Numbered from the stretch's first letter, positions 1 to 14,100 are shown. The stretch: 64,000 nt of DNA from Vitis vinifera (GCF_030704535.1 NC_081820.1:25352001-25416000); one strand, 5' to 3'. The notes: generated from the sequence alone by a model not told the origin. A program made the numbers and translations.

Positions 1-735
1 TCTTGCTTGATTGACATTAAAGCCACCAAGCTAGTTCATAATATAACTAATTTTGATGAATTTCCAAACCTCCAAGCTAGTTTAACGGGTTCTATCTTAT
101 CTATACAACTTTTTCTATGGAATATTAGGTACCAATCAATTCTTTTAGCAACATGTTGTCATCTCCATGGAATATCTCAATCATTGTGTTATGAATCTTA
201 TCATATTTTTTGGATACTGATTATGACAATGAATGGCAATTGGCGTTCAGCCTCTCAAACCTGACTAGTTTAGCTCCTTTGTCCTTATGAGTCCAATCAC
301 GAAAGAAACTGATGCATGTATCATTTTTTAGGGAAGGGATTGCAACTTGGACTCATGAGAGATCATTTTTTGTTTGTAATTGTATATCTTTCTCTACATG
401 CCTACCTTTAGAGTAATTTAGATCAAGTGACTTTAAATTGTTCTATTTTTGTGAGTTTCAATTAGCATTCTAGTTACCTTCATGGAATTTGCTTTTAATA
501 GTGAAACCTAACTTGGTATCTCTTGCATTTTCCAATTTGGAAAAGGATGCCTTTAGTTAATTAATGTAAGCTTGTTCAAAATCTAATTTTAATTTTTATT
601 AATTTCCACATAAATTGTATGATTAGTTTATTTTTTTATTTTTTTATTTATGAATTTTCTCTTAATAATAAAGAAATAATAAGCTCTTTAGAGCATCTCA
701 TTACTTAATAGGAAAATTAATGGCAAAAAAAGGAA
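1..735. repeat. Dispersed block repeated at the window's right edge and inside the 1.46-kb tandem unit
   Basis: The first ~220 bases match 63779-64000 in direct orientation with few differences. From about base 57 onward the block also matches 6764-7469 and 8215-8927, more diverged. I see no gene: the small open frame over 7-264 has no recognisable domain and is not conserved as a frame in the other copies. The block is best read as part of a cluster-wide duplicated intergenic unit. Confidence 0.75.
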
Positions 736-2147
736 AATTGATGTTGTAAGCCTGCATTTTTCGAATGGGATTTGTTTAATTTATCTTAAAACTAAATAAA
801 TTGTAATTTGACTTAAGTCTAAATAGAACTTAATTTTATTAAATATTTTATTATATTTTAAGATTTATGTTAAAAGATACGCATGACCTTAATTCAAAAG
901 TGAGCCTCAAAAGTAGTCTATTGTACAAAAATCCCATTCATCATGAACCACTGATTACAACATTTGCTAACTACACGTTCATAAATAAAAATAGAAAAGA
1001 AAAATATTTTTTTAAGTCTAATTATGAAATGATTATGAAATTAATTTGTAAACAGGTGAATATTAGCCTAGCTTGTTCTTGGCAGGTGAAACATTAATGA
1101 TTCTTGTACATAGGTTATTAGTTTTAAGATTTTGTTGAAACGATTTGCTTACATAGGGGGCGGCACCATGACCAAACAAAACGAAGGGAAGAAGGGAAAA
1201 TTTTATGGAGAGAAAATCAATATAGAAAACCAACTGATCAAGAGGTTTGGGTTTAGATTTTGCTTTAACAATTGTCTTAACTTGTTAGAGGTTTCAATGA
1301 AGGATTATACACTCATCACGTAATATAATTTCATCTAGATTGATTTGAAGTAGGATATAGGATAAACATAAAATCCTAACAAAATTTATTTTACCAAAAA
1401 ATATGTTTAGTAATTTCAATCCTAGCCTTAATCAACTTGCACGACTTATTCTTTTTATGGAATAATAGGTTTCTAGGCAGATACTCCATGTTTTAATTGA
1501 ATCATTACTTGTTCATGACTTCATAGAATAAGGCATTTGTTGGAATCTTGACACTAGTTTAATGCATTTGTCTTATGTATAGACTTTTTTTACTAGACTT
1601 TTTATTTATTTTTATTTTTTTTCTATTCATAGAATAACATGTATGAATGTGGCTTGTCTACTTTTAGTAGCATTTTTTTAAAATTAATTTATGAGAACGG
1701 TCTTAACATATTTCTTTATTATTTCTAGAAAAAAAAAGTATTTGTAAACTTAATTTAAAAACAATTTTCTTATTCTATGTTTCCTCAAAGTACCATACTT
1801 TTATGTACATTGCAATGTTTTGAGTTCAATCTTTATATATATGTCTCTCAAAGTGGTTTTGAGTTTAGCATAATGATCTTTTGAGTAATAATTGATGGAA
1901 GCATTGGACAAATTATCTTTTATTTTATTTTTAGTAATTCTACATCTTTATGATATATATATATATATATATATATCCCATCTCAGAGTAATTATAATGA
2001 TTTCCCTTCCTTCCTTGTGTGTTTTCTTTCTATATCTTGCATTTTCTAATCCAAGACCACACTTTTGTATGTTAACCCTTATCCAACTTACAAGGCTTTG
2101 GAAATACTCATGGGCGCCATATTTTTCAAAATAATTGATTCAAATTT
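736..2147. other. AT-rich intergenic DNA, no gene seen
   Basis: Very AT-rich sequence with scattered short open frames that show no family signature. It includes a pure (AT)n microsatellite of about 25 bases near 1951-1976. I see no exon of the receptor-kinase family and no RNA gene here. Confidence 0.6.
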
Positions 2148-3710
2148 TAGTTTTACAAGCAAATCATGACAACCTTCTTATTTTCTGTTTACTTTATCTA
2201 AAGGTGCATGCTATGCTCTTAAGGTCATATTAACTTTATTAATTCTTTTTATCATATCGGAATTTAACAATCTCATGAAAAAAATGGAATCTATATAAAT
2301 TTTGGATAATAAATTTATATCTTATATTTAGATATATCTTTCAAAAACATTTCATATTAATCACTTTGAATAACCAAAATAAAAAAAAAATTTAAATGAT
2401 AAAATTTTGGTTATATATATATATAAATATTATATTATATTATAATATATTATATTTCATTAATATTTTGTCCTATGACCTTAATTTATGTAATTTCATC
2501 ATTTGCATGTGTTCAACATTCATAGAAAATGATAAATAACATTTAGTTTTTCTGACAATGATAGTGAGAACTAAGTAACTTTTAAGATTGAATTTTCCTG
2601 GCTACATGAAGAAGTTGCCTAGGCACCTTCGTAATCAAGATCAATTAATATCTTATTTGGGCAATCAAGCAAGACAAAACCAAAAAAATTATTTGTCACC
2701 TTGTTGAAATATACTACCCACTTTTCCATGAAAATCCATATTTGAAAAGTTTATTGATCCTTCCCTTAGTCATAATTCTCAATGCAAAGAAGTAAAAGTC
2801 TTCCGAGGCAAGAACAAATATCCATTTATTGCTAAGAAATTTCGTTGGTAGGCATTTTTTTGAAACTGAGACATGTATAATGGATCATATGGTTTATGAC
2901 AATATAGTGGTCAATGTTAACAAAATTGATCTCGTTGGAATTGTTGAAGGAATATTATGCTATCCATTTATTGCTAAGAAAATTCATCCATAGGTCATTG
3001 TTTGAAATTGACACATGTATAATGGACCATATGATTTATGACAATGTAGTGGTCAATGTCAACAAAGCCAATCTTACTAGGATTATCGAAGGAATATGAT
3101 GCTTGAAAGGGACCAACTAAAAAGTTTGATCCACATACAAGGGTTGTTGACGTAATAATGAGCATTCATAATCTTCAAAATAATTAATTTTTATTTTAGT
3201 CTTATTTGCAAATCATAATAACCTTTTTATTTTTTATTTTTTTGTTTATTTTACCTAAGATACATGCTATGCTCTTAAGATCATATCAACTTTATTTTAT
3301 GTTTGGTTTTAAAATGGATAAGATAAATGATTATTCATTTTATTTATCATATCCCTTTATATGGGATTTAACAATCTCAGGAAAAACATGCAATATATAT
3401 GGCTTTTAGATAATAAATTTATTTCTCATATTCATTGGATTTGTTAAATATTTATTTTGAAAAAATTTTCATTTTAATCACTTTGAACAAAATAATAATA
3501 ATAATAATAATTTATTCCAAAAAGAAAAAAATAAAAGCATATTTATACGTACTATAATACAAATTAAAATTATATAAATGTATATATGAATTGCAAATTA
3601 ATAGTTTATCCTAGTCTAAACCCTGAATTAAATATGACCTTAATTTATATAATTTCATCACTTTGCATGTGTTTAACATTCATGAGATGGTGATACATAA
3701 TATTTCGCTA
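2148..3710. repeat. Diverged direct duplication (about 2148-2560 and 3190-3710) with a 141-bp tandem pair between
   Basis: Sequence from about 2148 recurs at about 3190 (shared phrase catgctatgctcttaag), and the ends near 2480 and 3641 also match. Between them, 2821-2960 and 2961-3103 are two tandem copies of a ~141-bp unit beginning with ccatttattgctaagaaa. That unit belongs to the same family as the fold-back arms at 44.8, 46.4 and 10.3 kb. No gene is visible. Confidence 0.65.
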
Positions 3711-4299
3711 CTTGATGCCTTTGCCTTTAGAAATATCCAATGAGCGGGAAGAGATAGAAGGAAGAAGCCATGAATTTCTCAATTATGGATTTCTATGAAA
3801 AGATAGAGGATGAATTTCAGGAAGATGATGAATTTCAAGTTGAAATGAATTTCATTAAAGCCACCAAATTGAAATGTCAAGCACTGTTACGGAAGTTTTT
3901 TAGTCTACTTATCCCTAGATTAAAAAATTAATTAATTAATTGATTTTGAATGCTAGTGGGGTTGAGACCTTCTTGAAGTAGCCAATGAAATTAGATCTTT
4001 ACACCTAATTTGAAAGATGTAACTTGAAAGATAAAGTCACTCGCTTTGGAGGAAAAGTCATTGACTCTGCAAGAAAAGGCTAATAGGGAATGGAGCTCAA
4101 TTTCTCTATAACGAATTAATTAATTATATATGTAATATCATATATATATATATATATATATAATATTATTTTCAAGAAAATATGAGATTTAAAGATGTGG
4201 ATATATAGAAAATAATAATATTTTTATATTTATTAAAATATATTAAACTATACTAATATTTGATGTATTGAAGGAGTAAATAATAGAATAAAAAACATA
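3711..4299. other. Intergenic DNA with a diverged copy of the 63.6-63.8 kb repeat
   Basis: The stretch 3717-3880 resembles 63640-63790 (shared phrases such as aaatatccaat and tctcaattatg). It ends with a long (AT)n run at about 4140-4163. There is no coding signal. Confidence 0.5.
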
Positions 4300-4713
4300 T
4301 CCTATCCTAATGTTTCAAAATTTTTAAATAATATATGAATTGCATCCAACATTATTATTAAACAAGATATAATCTCTCTTATGATTCAATATTATTTAGA
4401 GACTTCTCCATCATTTATTTGAAATTTGTTAAATATATCTCATCCTAATGTTTCACAGTTTTTTAAATAATATATGAATTGCATCCAAACATTTGTTTTT
4501 AAAAAAGATGTGATCTCTCTTACAATTCAACATTATTTAGAGACCTCTCCAATCTTTATTTTAAATTTGTTAAACAATCTCATCTTGATGTTTTACAATT
4601 CTTTAAATAATATATGAAATATTGCATTCTAACATTTATTATTAAAAAAAGATACAATCTCTCTTACCATTCAACATTATTTAGAGACCTCTCCCTTGCT
4701 TATTTTAAAATTG
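4300..4713. repeat. Three-copy tandem repeat, unit about 130-137 bp
   Basis: Copies begin near 4303, 4440 and 4571. Each holds the phrases taaataatatatgaa and tagagac(c/t)tctcc about 90 bp apart. The copies are diverged by substitutions and small indels, so the array is not recent. No open frame is shared between copies. Confidence 0.7.
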
Positions 4714-5109
4714 TTATTTTAGAGTTTATACTTATGAAATTATTACATGTTGTTAAATGATATATATTAAGTTTATATATGATATATAAAAACATTTTTA
4801 TATATGTATTACAAAAAAGAATTTATGATCCATTAGATATGCATCCCATCTTTTTTATGTGGTTGTTAAATATCACGTGGAGGAGATACGGGGAAGAGGG
4901 TGAATGTGTTATCTCACTTTTTATCTTTATTCTATATTCTATCCACCAATTTAAACATTACTTAAAGGGCATAGTATGTATGGTTGAATAAAGTTAATAA
5001 CAAGCCCTTTCAAGTAATATGATTGAAGGTTTAGCTCCTCCAAGATCAGTCTTGAACAATGGAAATGTGAGATAGAGATAAAGAAAGGCGTAAAACCAAT
5101 CGAAAGTTA

Positions 5110-6112
5110 GAGAAAAAATTGTTTAGAAAATGTTATATCAATTTGTTCATAATGTTTGATTCTTCTATAGCATTGACTATCATAGTCAGTATTGAAGTAT
5201 GATGGTGACTAGGTACATCAACTTGCCCACAATCTTTGATTTTCTATAGCATTGACTATCATAGTTAGTATTAAAGTATGAGGGTGACTAGGTACATCCA
5301 CTTGCCCATTGTGTTTGATTTTTCTACAACATTGACTATCATAGTCAGTATTGAAGTATGAGAGTGACTAGGTACATCAACTTGCCTATATTGTTTGATT
5401 CTTCTATAACATTGACTATCATAGTCAGTATTGAAGTATAAGGGTGACTAGGTACATCAACGTGCCCATAGTGTTTGATTTTTCTATAGCATTGACTATC
5501 ATAGTCAATATTGAAGTATGAGGGTGACTAGGTACATCAACTCGCCTACTATGTTTGATTTTTCTAAAACATTGACTATCATAGTTAGTATTGAAATACG
5601 AGGGTGATTAGGTACATGAACTAGGTACATTCATTTGCCCACAATATTTGATTCTTCTATAGCACTGATTATCACAATCAATATTGAAGTATGAGAGTGA
5701 TTAGGTACATCAACTTGCCCATAATTTTTGAATTTTCTATAGCATTGACTATCATACTCAGTATTGAAGAAAAAGGGTGACTAGGTACATATAGCACTAA
5801 CCATCGTAGTTAGTATTGAAGTATGAGCGTGACTAGGTACATCAACTTGCCCACTATGTTTGATTTTTCTATAACATTGACTATCATAGTCAGTATTGAC
5901 GTATGAGGGTGATTAGGTACATCAACTTGCCTATAGTGTTTGATTCTTTTATAGCATTGACTATCATAGTCAGTATTGAAATATGAGGGTAACTAAGTAC
6001 ATCAATTTGCCCACAGTGTTTGATTTTTCTATAGCATTGACTATCTTAATCAGTATTTAAGTATGGGGGTGATTGAGTACATCAACTTGCCCATAATGTT
6101 TGATTTTTCCAT
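5110..6112. repeat. 80-bp tandem array (about 12-13 copies)
   Basis: A unit of about 80 bp is repeated from about 5110 to 6112. Each unit contains tgactatcatagtca, a palindrome with 7-bp arms around one base, followed by a conserved ggtacatcaacttgccca. A few units are truncated, for example near 5630 and 5790. Two further units lie at the left edge of each 1.46-kb repeat (about 7470 and 8928). Similar single-copy sequence lies upstream of receptor-kinase genes A, C and F, suggesting that the array was amplified from such a promoter. Confidence 0.85.
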
Positions 6113-9100
6113 ATAGAATGTTTTGTAGCTAGCCAAACATGGCGAGCTTTTAATTACAAGACATACCCACATGCTTGTGAAAGAAAGGAGGTCCTTGCAA
6201 GTTGTTATCCTATTTAATAGGTGAAGTATTAGAATTATTGAAAATAATTGTCTTAATTATGCGTCTATGTAACTTTTTATTATATTAAATACATGCTTTA
6301 GATATTGTTACTAAATATTGGATTAAAACATGAATTTCCTAAGTAATTAAAATGACTACTCTTGAACTTGAATTCCATTCTTTCTCATTTTAGCAAAATA
6401 AATAAATAAAATCCCTTTTATAGATGATAATTGCTGCAAATTGTTAAATTGTTGGAAGAGGCATATTATAGGGTTTTGCTTTGATATTTTGGTGCTACTA
6501 AATAGATTGAACCAATTTAGTAGGCTTTTACACTCTCCACATAAGTCAATTATATGTTATTTAATGGGGATTGAGGACGGAGATTTCACTTCAAGGCATG
6601 ATGAAAGTCTTTTTTTTTTTCTTCAAACAACTGACACAACTAAAGTTGATCTCAAAAGCAAATCCATAAATGTATTAAGATCAAATCTGAAATTTCAAAA
6701 GGAGGGAAAAAAATAACAAAGAAAAAAAAAACTCATATTTGGTATAAGTATATAATATAATTGATTTTTATGAATTTATAAACCTCCAATCTAGTTTAAT
6801 AGGTTATATCTTATCTATACACCTTTCTCCATGGAATATTAAGTACCAATCAATTCTATTGGCATCATGTTTCCATCTCTACTTCAAGTCATATTCATGC
6901 TTGGACATCTATGGATAGACATTATACCAATGCAAAGCAAATGGAGTAGCAAAATTTCTTAGCCATTGCATTACGAATCTTATCATCTTTTTTGGATTCT
7001 AGTTATGACAATGAATAGCATTTGACACTCAGCCTCTCAAACTTGACAAGTCCCTGTGGAACCAATGAGGAAAGAAATTGATTCATGCATCATTTTATTG
7101 TGGGGGACTACAACTTGGAACCATGAGAGATCATTTTTTGTTTGTAGTTGTATATCTTTCTCTATGCACTCACCTTCAAACTTTCAAATAATTCTCCTTT
7201 TGTGAGTTTAGATTGTTATTTTGCCTTTATGGAATTTGCTACTACATTTCTAGTGAAACCTAACTTGGTATCCCTTGCATTTTTCTAATTTGAAAAAAGT
7301 ATGCCTTTATTGACTAATGTAAGGCTCTCCAAAATCTGATTTTGATTTTGTTTATTTCTTCATGAATCATATCATCAATTTTTCTTATGAATTTTCTCTT
7401 AAGAATAAGGAAATTAGTAACTCTCTAAAAGTACCTCATTTCTTAATAAGAAAATTAATGGTTAAAAAGGACATCAACTTGCCCACAGTGTTTGATTTTT
7501 CTATAGCATTGACTATCTTAGTCAGTATTGAAGTATGGGGGTGACTGGGTACATCAACTTGCCCATAATGTTTGATTTTTCCATATAGATAGCCAAGCAT
7601 GGTGAGCTATTTAATTATATGACATACCCACATGCTTGTGTGAAAGAAATGAGGTCCTTGCAAGTTGTTATCCTATTTAATGGGTGAAGTATTAGAATTA
7701 TTGAAAATAATGGTCTTAATTTTGCGTCTATCTAACTTTTTATTATATTAAATACATGTTTTAGACATTGTTACTAAATATTGGATTAAAACATGAATTT
7801 CCTAAGTAATTAAAATGACTACTCATTAACTTGAATTCCATTCTTTCTCATTTTAGCAAAATAAATAAATAAAATCCCTTTTATAGATGATAATTGCTGC
7901 AAATTATTAAATTGTTGGAAGAGGCATATTATAGGGTTTTGCTTTGATATTTTGGTGCTACTAAATAGATTGAACCAATTTAGTAGGCATTTACACTCTC
8001 CACATAAGTCAATTATATGTTATTTAATGGGGATTGAGGACAGAGATTTCACTTCAAGGCATGATGAAAGTTTTTTTTTTTCTTCAAAGAACTGACACAA
8101 CTAAAGTTGATCTCAAAAGCAAATCCATAAATGTATTAAGATCAAATCTGAATTTCAAAAGGAGGGAAAAAAATAACAAAGAAAAAAAACTCATATTTGG
8201 TATAAGTATATAATATAATTGATTTTTATGAATTTATAAACCTCCAATCTAGTTTAATAGGTTATATCTTATCTATACACCTTTCTCCATGGAATATTAT
8301 GTACCAATCAATTCTATTGGCATCATGTTTCCATCTCTACTTCAAGTCATATTTATGCCTGGACATCTATGGATAGACCTTATACCAATGCAAAGCAAGT
8401 GGAGTAGCAAAACTTCTTAGCCATTGCATTACGAATCTTATCATCTTTTTTGGATTCTAGTTATGACAATGAATAGCATTTGACACTCAGCCTCTCAAAC
8501 TTGACAAGTCCCTGTGGGACCAATGAGGAAAGAAATTGATTCATGCATCATTTTATTGTGGGGGACTACAACTTGGAACCATGAGAGATCATTTTTTGTT
8601 TGTAGTTGTATATCTTTCTCTATGCACTCACCTTCAAACTTTCAAATAATTCTCCTTTTGTGAGTTTAGATTGTTATTTTGCCTTTATGGAATTTGCTAC
8701 TACATTTCTAGTGAAACCTAACTTGGTATCCCCTGCATTTTTCTAATTTGAAAAAAGTATGCCTTTATTGACTAATGTAAGGCTCTCCAAAATCGGATTT
8801 TGATTTTGTTTATTTCTTCATGAATCATATCATCAATTTTTCTTATGAATTTTCTCTTAAGAATAAGGAAATTAGTAACTCTCTAAAAGTACCTCATTTC
8901 TTAATAAGAAAATTAATGGTAAAAAAGGACATCAACTTGCCCACAGTGTTTGATTTTTCTATAACATTGACTATCTTAGTCAGTATTGAAGTATGGGGGT
9001 GACTGGGTACATCAACTTGCCCATAATGTTTGATTTTTCCATATAGCTAGCCAAGCATGGTGAGTTATTTAATTATAAGACATACCCACATGTTTGTGTG

Positions 9101-9590
9101 AAAGAAATGAGGTCCTTGCAAGTTGTTATCCTATTTAATGGGTGAAGTATTAGAATTATTGAAAATAATGGTCTTAATTATGCGTCTATCTAACTTTTTA
9201 TTATATTAAATACATGCTTTAGACACTGTTACTAAATATTGGATTAAAACATGAATTTCCTAAGTAATTCAAATGACTACTCATTAACTTGAATTCCATT
9301 CTTTCTCATTTTAGCAAAATAAATAAATAAAATCCCTTTTATAGATGATAATTGCTGCAAATTATTAAATTGTTTAAAGAGGCATATTATAGGGTTTTGC
9401 TTTGATATTTTGGTGCTACTAAATAGATTGAACCAATTTAGTAGGCTTTTACACTCTCCACATAAGACAATTATATGTTATTTAATGGGGATTGAGGATG
9501 GAAATTTCACTTCAAGGCATGATGAAAGTTTTTTTTTTCTTCAAAGAACTGACACAACTAAAGTTGATCTCAAATGCAAATCCATATATA
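6000..9590. repeat. 1.46-kb tandem repeat, about 2.5 copies
   Basis: Unit copies start near 6000, 7470 and 8928; the second and third are exactly 1458 bp apart at their matching starts, and the third stops near 9590. Each unit starts with 80-bp-array monomers, continues through a unique-looking stretch (phrase ttgaaccaatttagtagg), and ends in the block shared with window positions 57-735. Identity between copies is very high, so amplification was recent or homogenised. The matching small open frames in each copy (for example 7362 and 8820) are carried by the repeat and have no recognisable protein signature. Confidence 0.9.
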
Positions 9591-11142
9591 TGTGTGTGAA
9601 TAGAAAATCACCAGTAATTGTTAGTTTTTCTTTTATGCGCCTGTAAGAGATAATAATAAACTTAGTAGCTGGTTATGCTTTTGAAATTAATAAATCATAA
9701 TCTATCACGTGATGATGCCATACAGATTAATTTTAGGTGGTGTTCTTGGACTGAAGCCTATGACTTTGTGTTCATTCCCATGGTTCCCACAGGGCTTTTT
9801 TTTTTTTTTTTTTGGGTCTTTGATGTTTCCATATCAAGATACGAATAGATAAAATGAAATTATGTCAAATTTTCCGTTTCCATATCAGGGTGCAAAGGAA
9901 TATGGCATGGGCTAATATTGTGTAGCACGTACCTTTTTCTGGCTTCTTTATGCACTCAATTTCAGATTACATGCCATTACTCATCTTCAGCCTGCATTTC
10001 TCACCTTCTGCTTCACAACTTCCACACACAGGTTTTGACCAATTCATGGAAAATCTAGATTCCCCATATTCTATATTTAATGGGAGTGAAGCTTCGGAAA
10101 TCTAGCAAGCAAAATATATTCATAAATAAATTAAAATAGACATTACTCATAGATACGTACTGGAATAAAATGTATGGTATTATCGACATAATTCATGTAG
10201 TATTATGGTCCTATCACATCTAGCACATTTCACATTTCTAAAGATAAAAGAAATAGTCCTTTAAATATAAGGACCAACTTACTTTTAGTGTCAAGAAAAT
10301 TGACCCGATGGTTTTATTTGAAAAGTCATATTCAATAAATAAAGCATCAAAATTGACCACATGTACAATGGTCCACAGAAATTATTGAAAGGGTGTGAGT
10401 TGTAGGAGACCATTTTAAAATTTTGAATATTTATTTACTCTTACAATTTTATGCTCATAATGAATTATAGTAATAGACATATACCAAGGAAAGGTTTGAG
10501 CTCTCAAATTGTTCCTTCTTTGTTAATTCTTTCTCTATTAAAATGCAACTTTTGATTTGAGAGCCTGATTTAAAGTGTGAAGGGTAAGATCAAAGTCCTA
10601 ATTAAATTTCAACAAGGAGTAGAAATCTATGAATGGAGAAATCAAAGTGTCCACTAATTTGAAGAACCATATATGGAATGGTGCAATCCAATGTCCAAGA
10701 ATGTAATTGTAACCTTTAGAGGGCCCAAGGACACTTCTCTAACAAAAACTATATGGAATTACTTACAAAAGAAATGTTGTAATTGGCATTATTGTTCCTT
10801 GAAAGCCCAGATTACTACTAGCAACAAGTTATAACAAAATAACTTACTTGAACATCTACAACCCTAATAATTATTTTTGTAGAATACTTGAAAAAAAAAA
10901 TAGAACTTCAAAGGAAATGGAGGATTTTCTTTGATAATTTTACGGGCAAGCAAGAACACTATTCAAACATCTAAAAATGATATTTTATTACTTGTACATA
11001 ACCTTTCTTACAAGGAACCAAACTATTGTTTGAAGTAGAAACTTTATTTTATTACATACACTGATCTCATAGAAACCTTACACATAAGACACAATCACAC
11101 ATTATTATTGGATTACAAAATAAGCAACTAGATGGAGTAGGA
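9591..11142. other. Intergenic DNA downstream of gene A, with a fold-back-family arm at about 10230-10480
   Basis: I see no gene. A poly(T) run lies near 9797-9813. The segment at about 10230-10480 contains the phrases caagaaaattgacccgatgg and gtacaatggtcca that recur in the right arms of the fold-back elements at 43.4, 44.9 and 46.4 kb. The last few hundred bases are presumably the 3' UTR of minus-strand gene A. Confidence 0.5.
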
Positions 11143-14100
11143 CTACCTTCCATTTAAGCTGATTGTACCCATGGAATTGGATGATGAAATTGGTACCTCT
11201 ATCATGGATTGCTCATGATTCTCGATAGACCATAGAGTTGGCTTAGGAGGCATTTTCAATAGTTCAATCTCTCCTTCAAGCATCTCCAATGTTTTGCTCA
11301 TTGAAGGACGATCCACAGGCTTCATTTGTACTCACCATAGTGCAACTATCACCATTTTCCTTACATACTTTTTTTCATCCTCAGTGGCATCTCCCATTTC
11401 CATGTCCTCTCCTTGATCATATCTATCATAAATCCAAGATGGGAAATATATTTGACTTGAATGCTCTGCAAATGCATTCACATTCTTCCTTTTTCCCACC
11501 ATTTCCAATAACAACATTCCAAAACTATAAACATCAGCCTTAAATGATACACCTCCAATGTTTTTGTAGAACAATTCAGGAGCAATGTAGCCCAAGGTTC
11601 CTCTAGCAGCAGTGACTGATACAATACTTTCATCTGTTGAGTATAATTTTGCAAGACCGAAATCTGAAACTTTTGGTGTGAAGTCTTCATCGAGAAGAAT
11701 GTTGTGTGGCTTGATATCAAAATGAAGAATTTGCATATCACACCCTTGATGTAAGTATTCGATCCCACGTCCTACTCCAAGTGCAATCTTGTATAATCTT
11801 TCCCAACTCAAAGGAATGTTGTTTTCTTGATCAAGAAAAACAAACTTATCAAGAGATCCATTGGGCATGTAGTCATATATAAGGGCCCATTTTGATCTTT
11901 GTATGCAAAATCCAACAAGTCTCACCACATTAACATGATGAATTCTTCCAATTGTAGCAACTTCATTGATAAAATCTTGCCCATTAGCCTTTGACATAAC
12001 CAACATTTTTACAGCTACAATGCGGCCACTTCGGAGTTTTCCTTTGTACACAGAGCCAAAACCTCCTTGACCCAATTTGTGCTTAAAATTATAAGTCATC
12101 TTCTTTATGTCTGAATATGTGTATTTGATTGGTCGAAGATTTTGGTAGTTATGTAGGAATTCTTCAATATCATCATCTAATGATAAGTGTCTCCGTCGAA
12201 ACTTGTAAATTAAATAGGCAAAGAGGCACAAAATACCAATCACAGCTCGTCCGATGATGATCATGACTACATATAAATCACATGTTAAAGATATGAAAAA
12301 CGTCAGAGGAAGATTTATAATCATCTAACCACATTCAATCATCAAATGCAACAAATAAAATTAGTTTTGAAAAGGTCATTTCACCTATATCTTAGGTTTT
12401 GGATTTCCACTCAAACATGGTCATGTGACTCTTTTTCTTTTGGGTGACAGCATGATATACATAAAGGATGGAATAATCAATTGAGAAAATTTGTTTTGTT
12501 GTACAAAATTAAGGAATGAAATTAGATGCCAAATTCCAACTCTATTCTTCAATTTCCTTGTACTCTAACAAATCTGGGAATAATTTGAAATCAAATACAT
12601 CACAAATTTTTTAAAAAATAATAATAATTTTATTTGAAAGAAAATTTCTGAATTTCACAAATTGGAATTTCAATTTATGATTCATTTTGTACAACCAAAT
12701 GCATTGCCAAACTTGATTGTCAGCTTTTATCTTGAATGAAAGGATTCCAAAAGTGCCAGGCAAAAAGAGGTATAAGACGTGTGCAATTATATACTTATTG
12801 AGATCTGGAAGCCTTACCCATGAGTTGAAATATCAAGACTGCCCCAACTGCAAATATGAGAGGAACAAAAATTATTAAGTTCAAGAAAAGAAAGATTCAT
12901 ACATATGATAGATTTAAAATGAGCAAGAAACAAATACAAGAGAAATATTATTACTGCTATTGGTTTTGATTAAAAATTAGGAAGAGATGGATAGGATAGA
13001 AGAGAAAGGATAATATTAATAATAATAATCATCATCATAGTTATTATTAGTTAAGTGGACGAAAAATCCAATCATTTATTATACTATTGATTAATTTAAA
13101 TATATTTTCTTTATTCAGCTATGACCTCAGTCTCAAATGTCTAATAATATTTTAAAATTTTTTAGAAATTTATTATTTATATTTAAATTAAAAATAAAAT
13201 TAAGCACATACCACATACTGACTATTGTGGGATTGAATGTGTAATTTAGAATATCAGTTCTTTATTTTATTCATTTATCGTGAACTCCAAAAATAAATTA
13301 TCATTTCATTTTATCATCAAATTAATAATTTTTTATTATTATTATAAAGAACTTCTCAAAGCTTACCTTGTAAAGTTGTTACGCCTCCATCCGAAAGATA
13401 TCCGAAGTCTGCAGGTTGAAATTCAGTAAATATGGTCAATGGTAAAAGTAGAAGAAGCTTTTGCATTTTGCTCTATGTGACTGCCAACTAGACAATGATA
13501 TTAAGCAGCCCACAGGTACCATCTTGAAATTAATGGAATGAAAATAAAAAAATAAAAAATAAATAAAAATCTCTATCTTTCTTCTACAACAAATGGAACT
13601 AATAAGCCTTACATTCGATAAAACGGTCCACACCTAATATAGCTCCTGTTAACAGAAAAACAACATAAATTGAATTGAACATGAGAAAGATAATAGAAGT
13701 AAAAATGAACACGAAAGATAATAAAAGTAAACTCCCAAAGTCTCACTGATATAGAGAAAGAACCATTTCAGAGAGTTCCAAGCTGCAAGATCAAACCAAT
13801 TAAGCAAATATTATTAGTTATAAAATGTTGAAGGGACTTATGCTTGCAAGCAAATAAATACATGAATGGATAAAAATAAACATTGCTCATACGTTTATAG
13901 CACTGTACGGTATGACTGCCATAATTCACATCGCATTCTAGCCCTTTCACCTCGCATTTGCTTTTGCAGCGGAAGCTCAAGAATGAAAGTTCAAGCCCCA
14001 GCAGCAGCATTTCTTGCAAATCTGACATTGAAAGATTGCCGGACTTCAAGAATTGAGTAATAATAGTCTTGCTGATGGTGCATGAATACTTAATATCTCC

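Noticed and set aside
5110..6112. Regularly spaced repeats suggesting a CRISPR array
   Set aside because: The whole 80-bp unit is conserved, with no unique spacers, and the context is a plant nuclear genome. It is a tandem minisatellite.
7362..9002. Two identical-looking 60-codon frames (7362-7544 and 8820-9002) as a duplicated small gene
   Set aside because: They are the same position in adjacent 1.46-kb repeat copies, and part of each frame is 80-bp-array monomer. There is no domain or promoter evidence.
11478..11768. 96-codon minus frame inside gene A, and a similar one at 56618-56803
   Set aside because: Out-of-frame shadows of the kinase exon.
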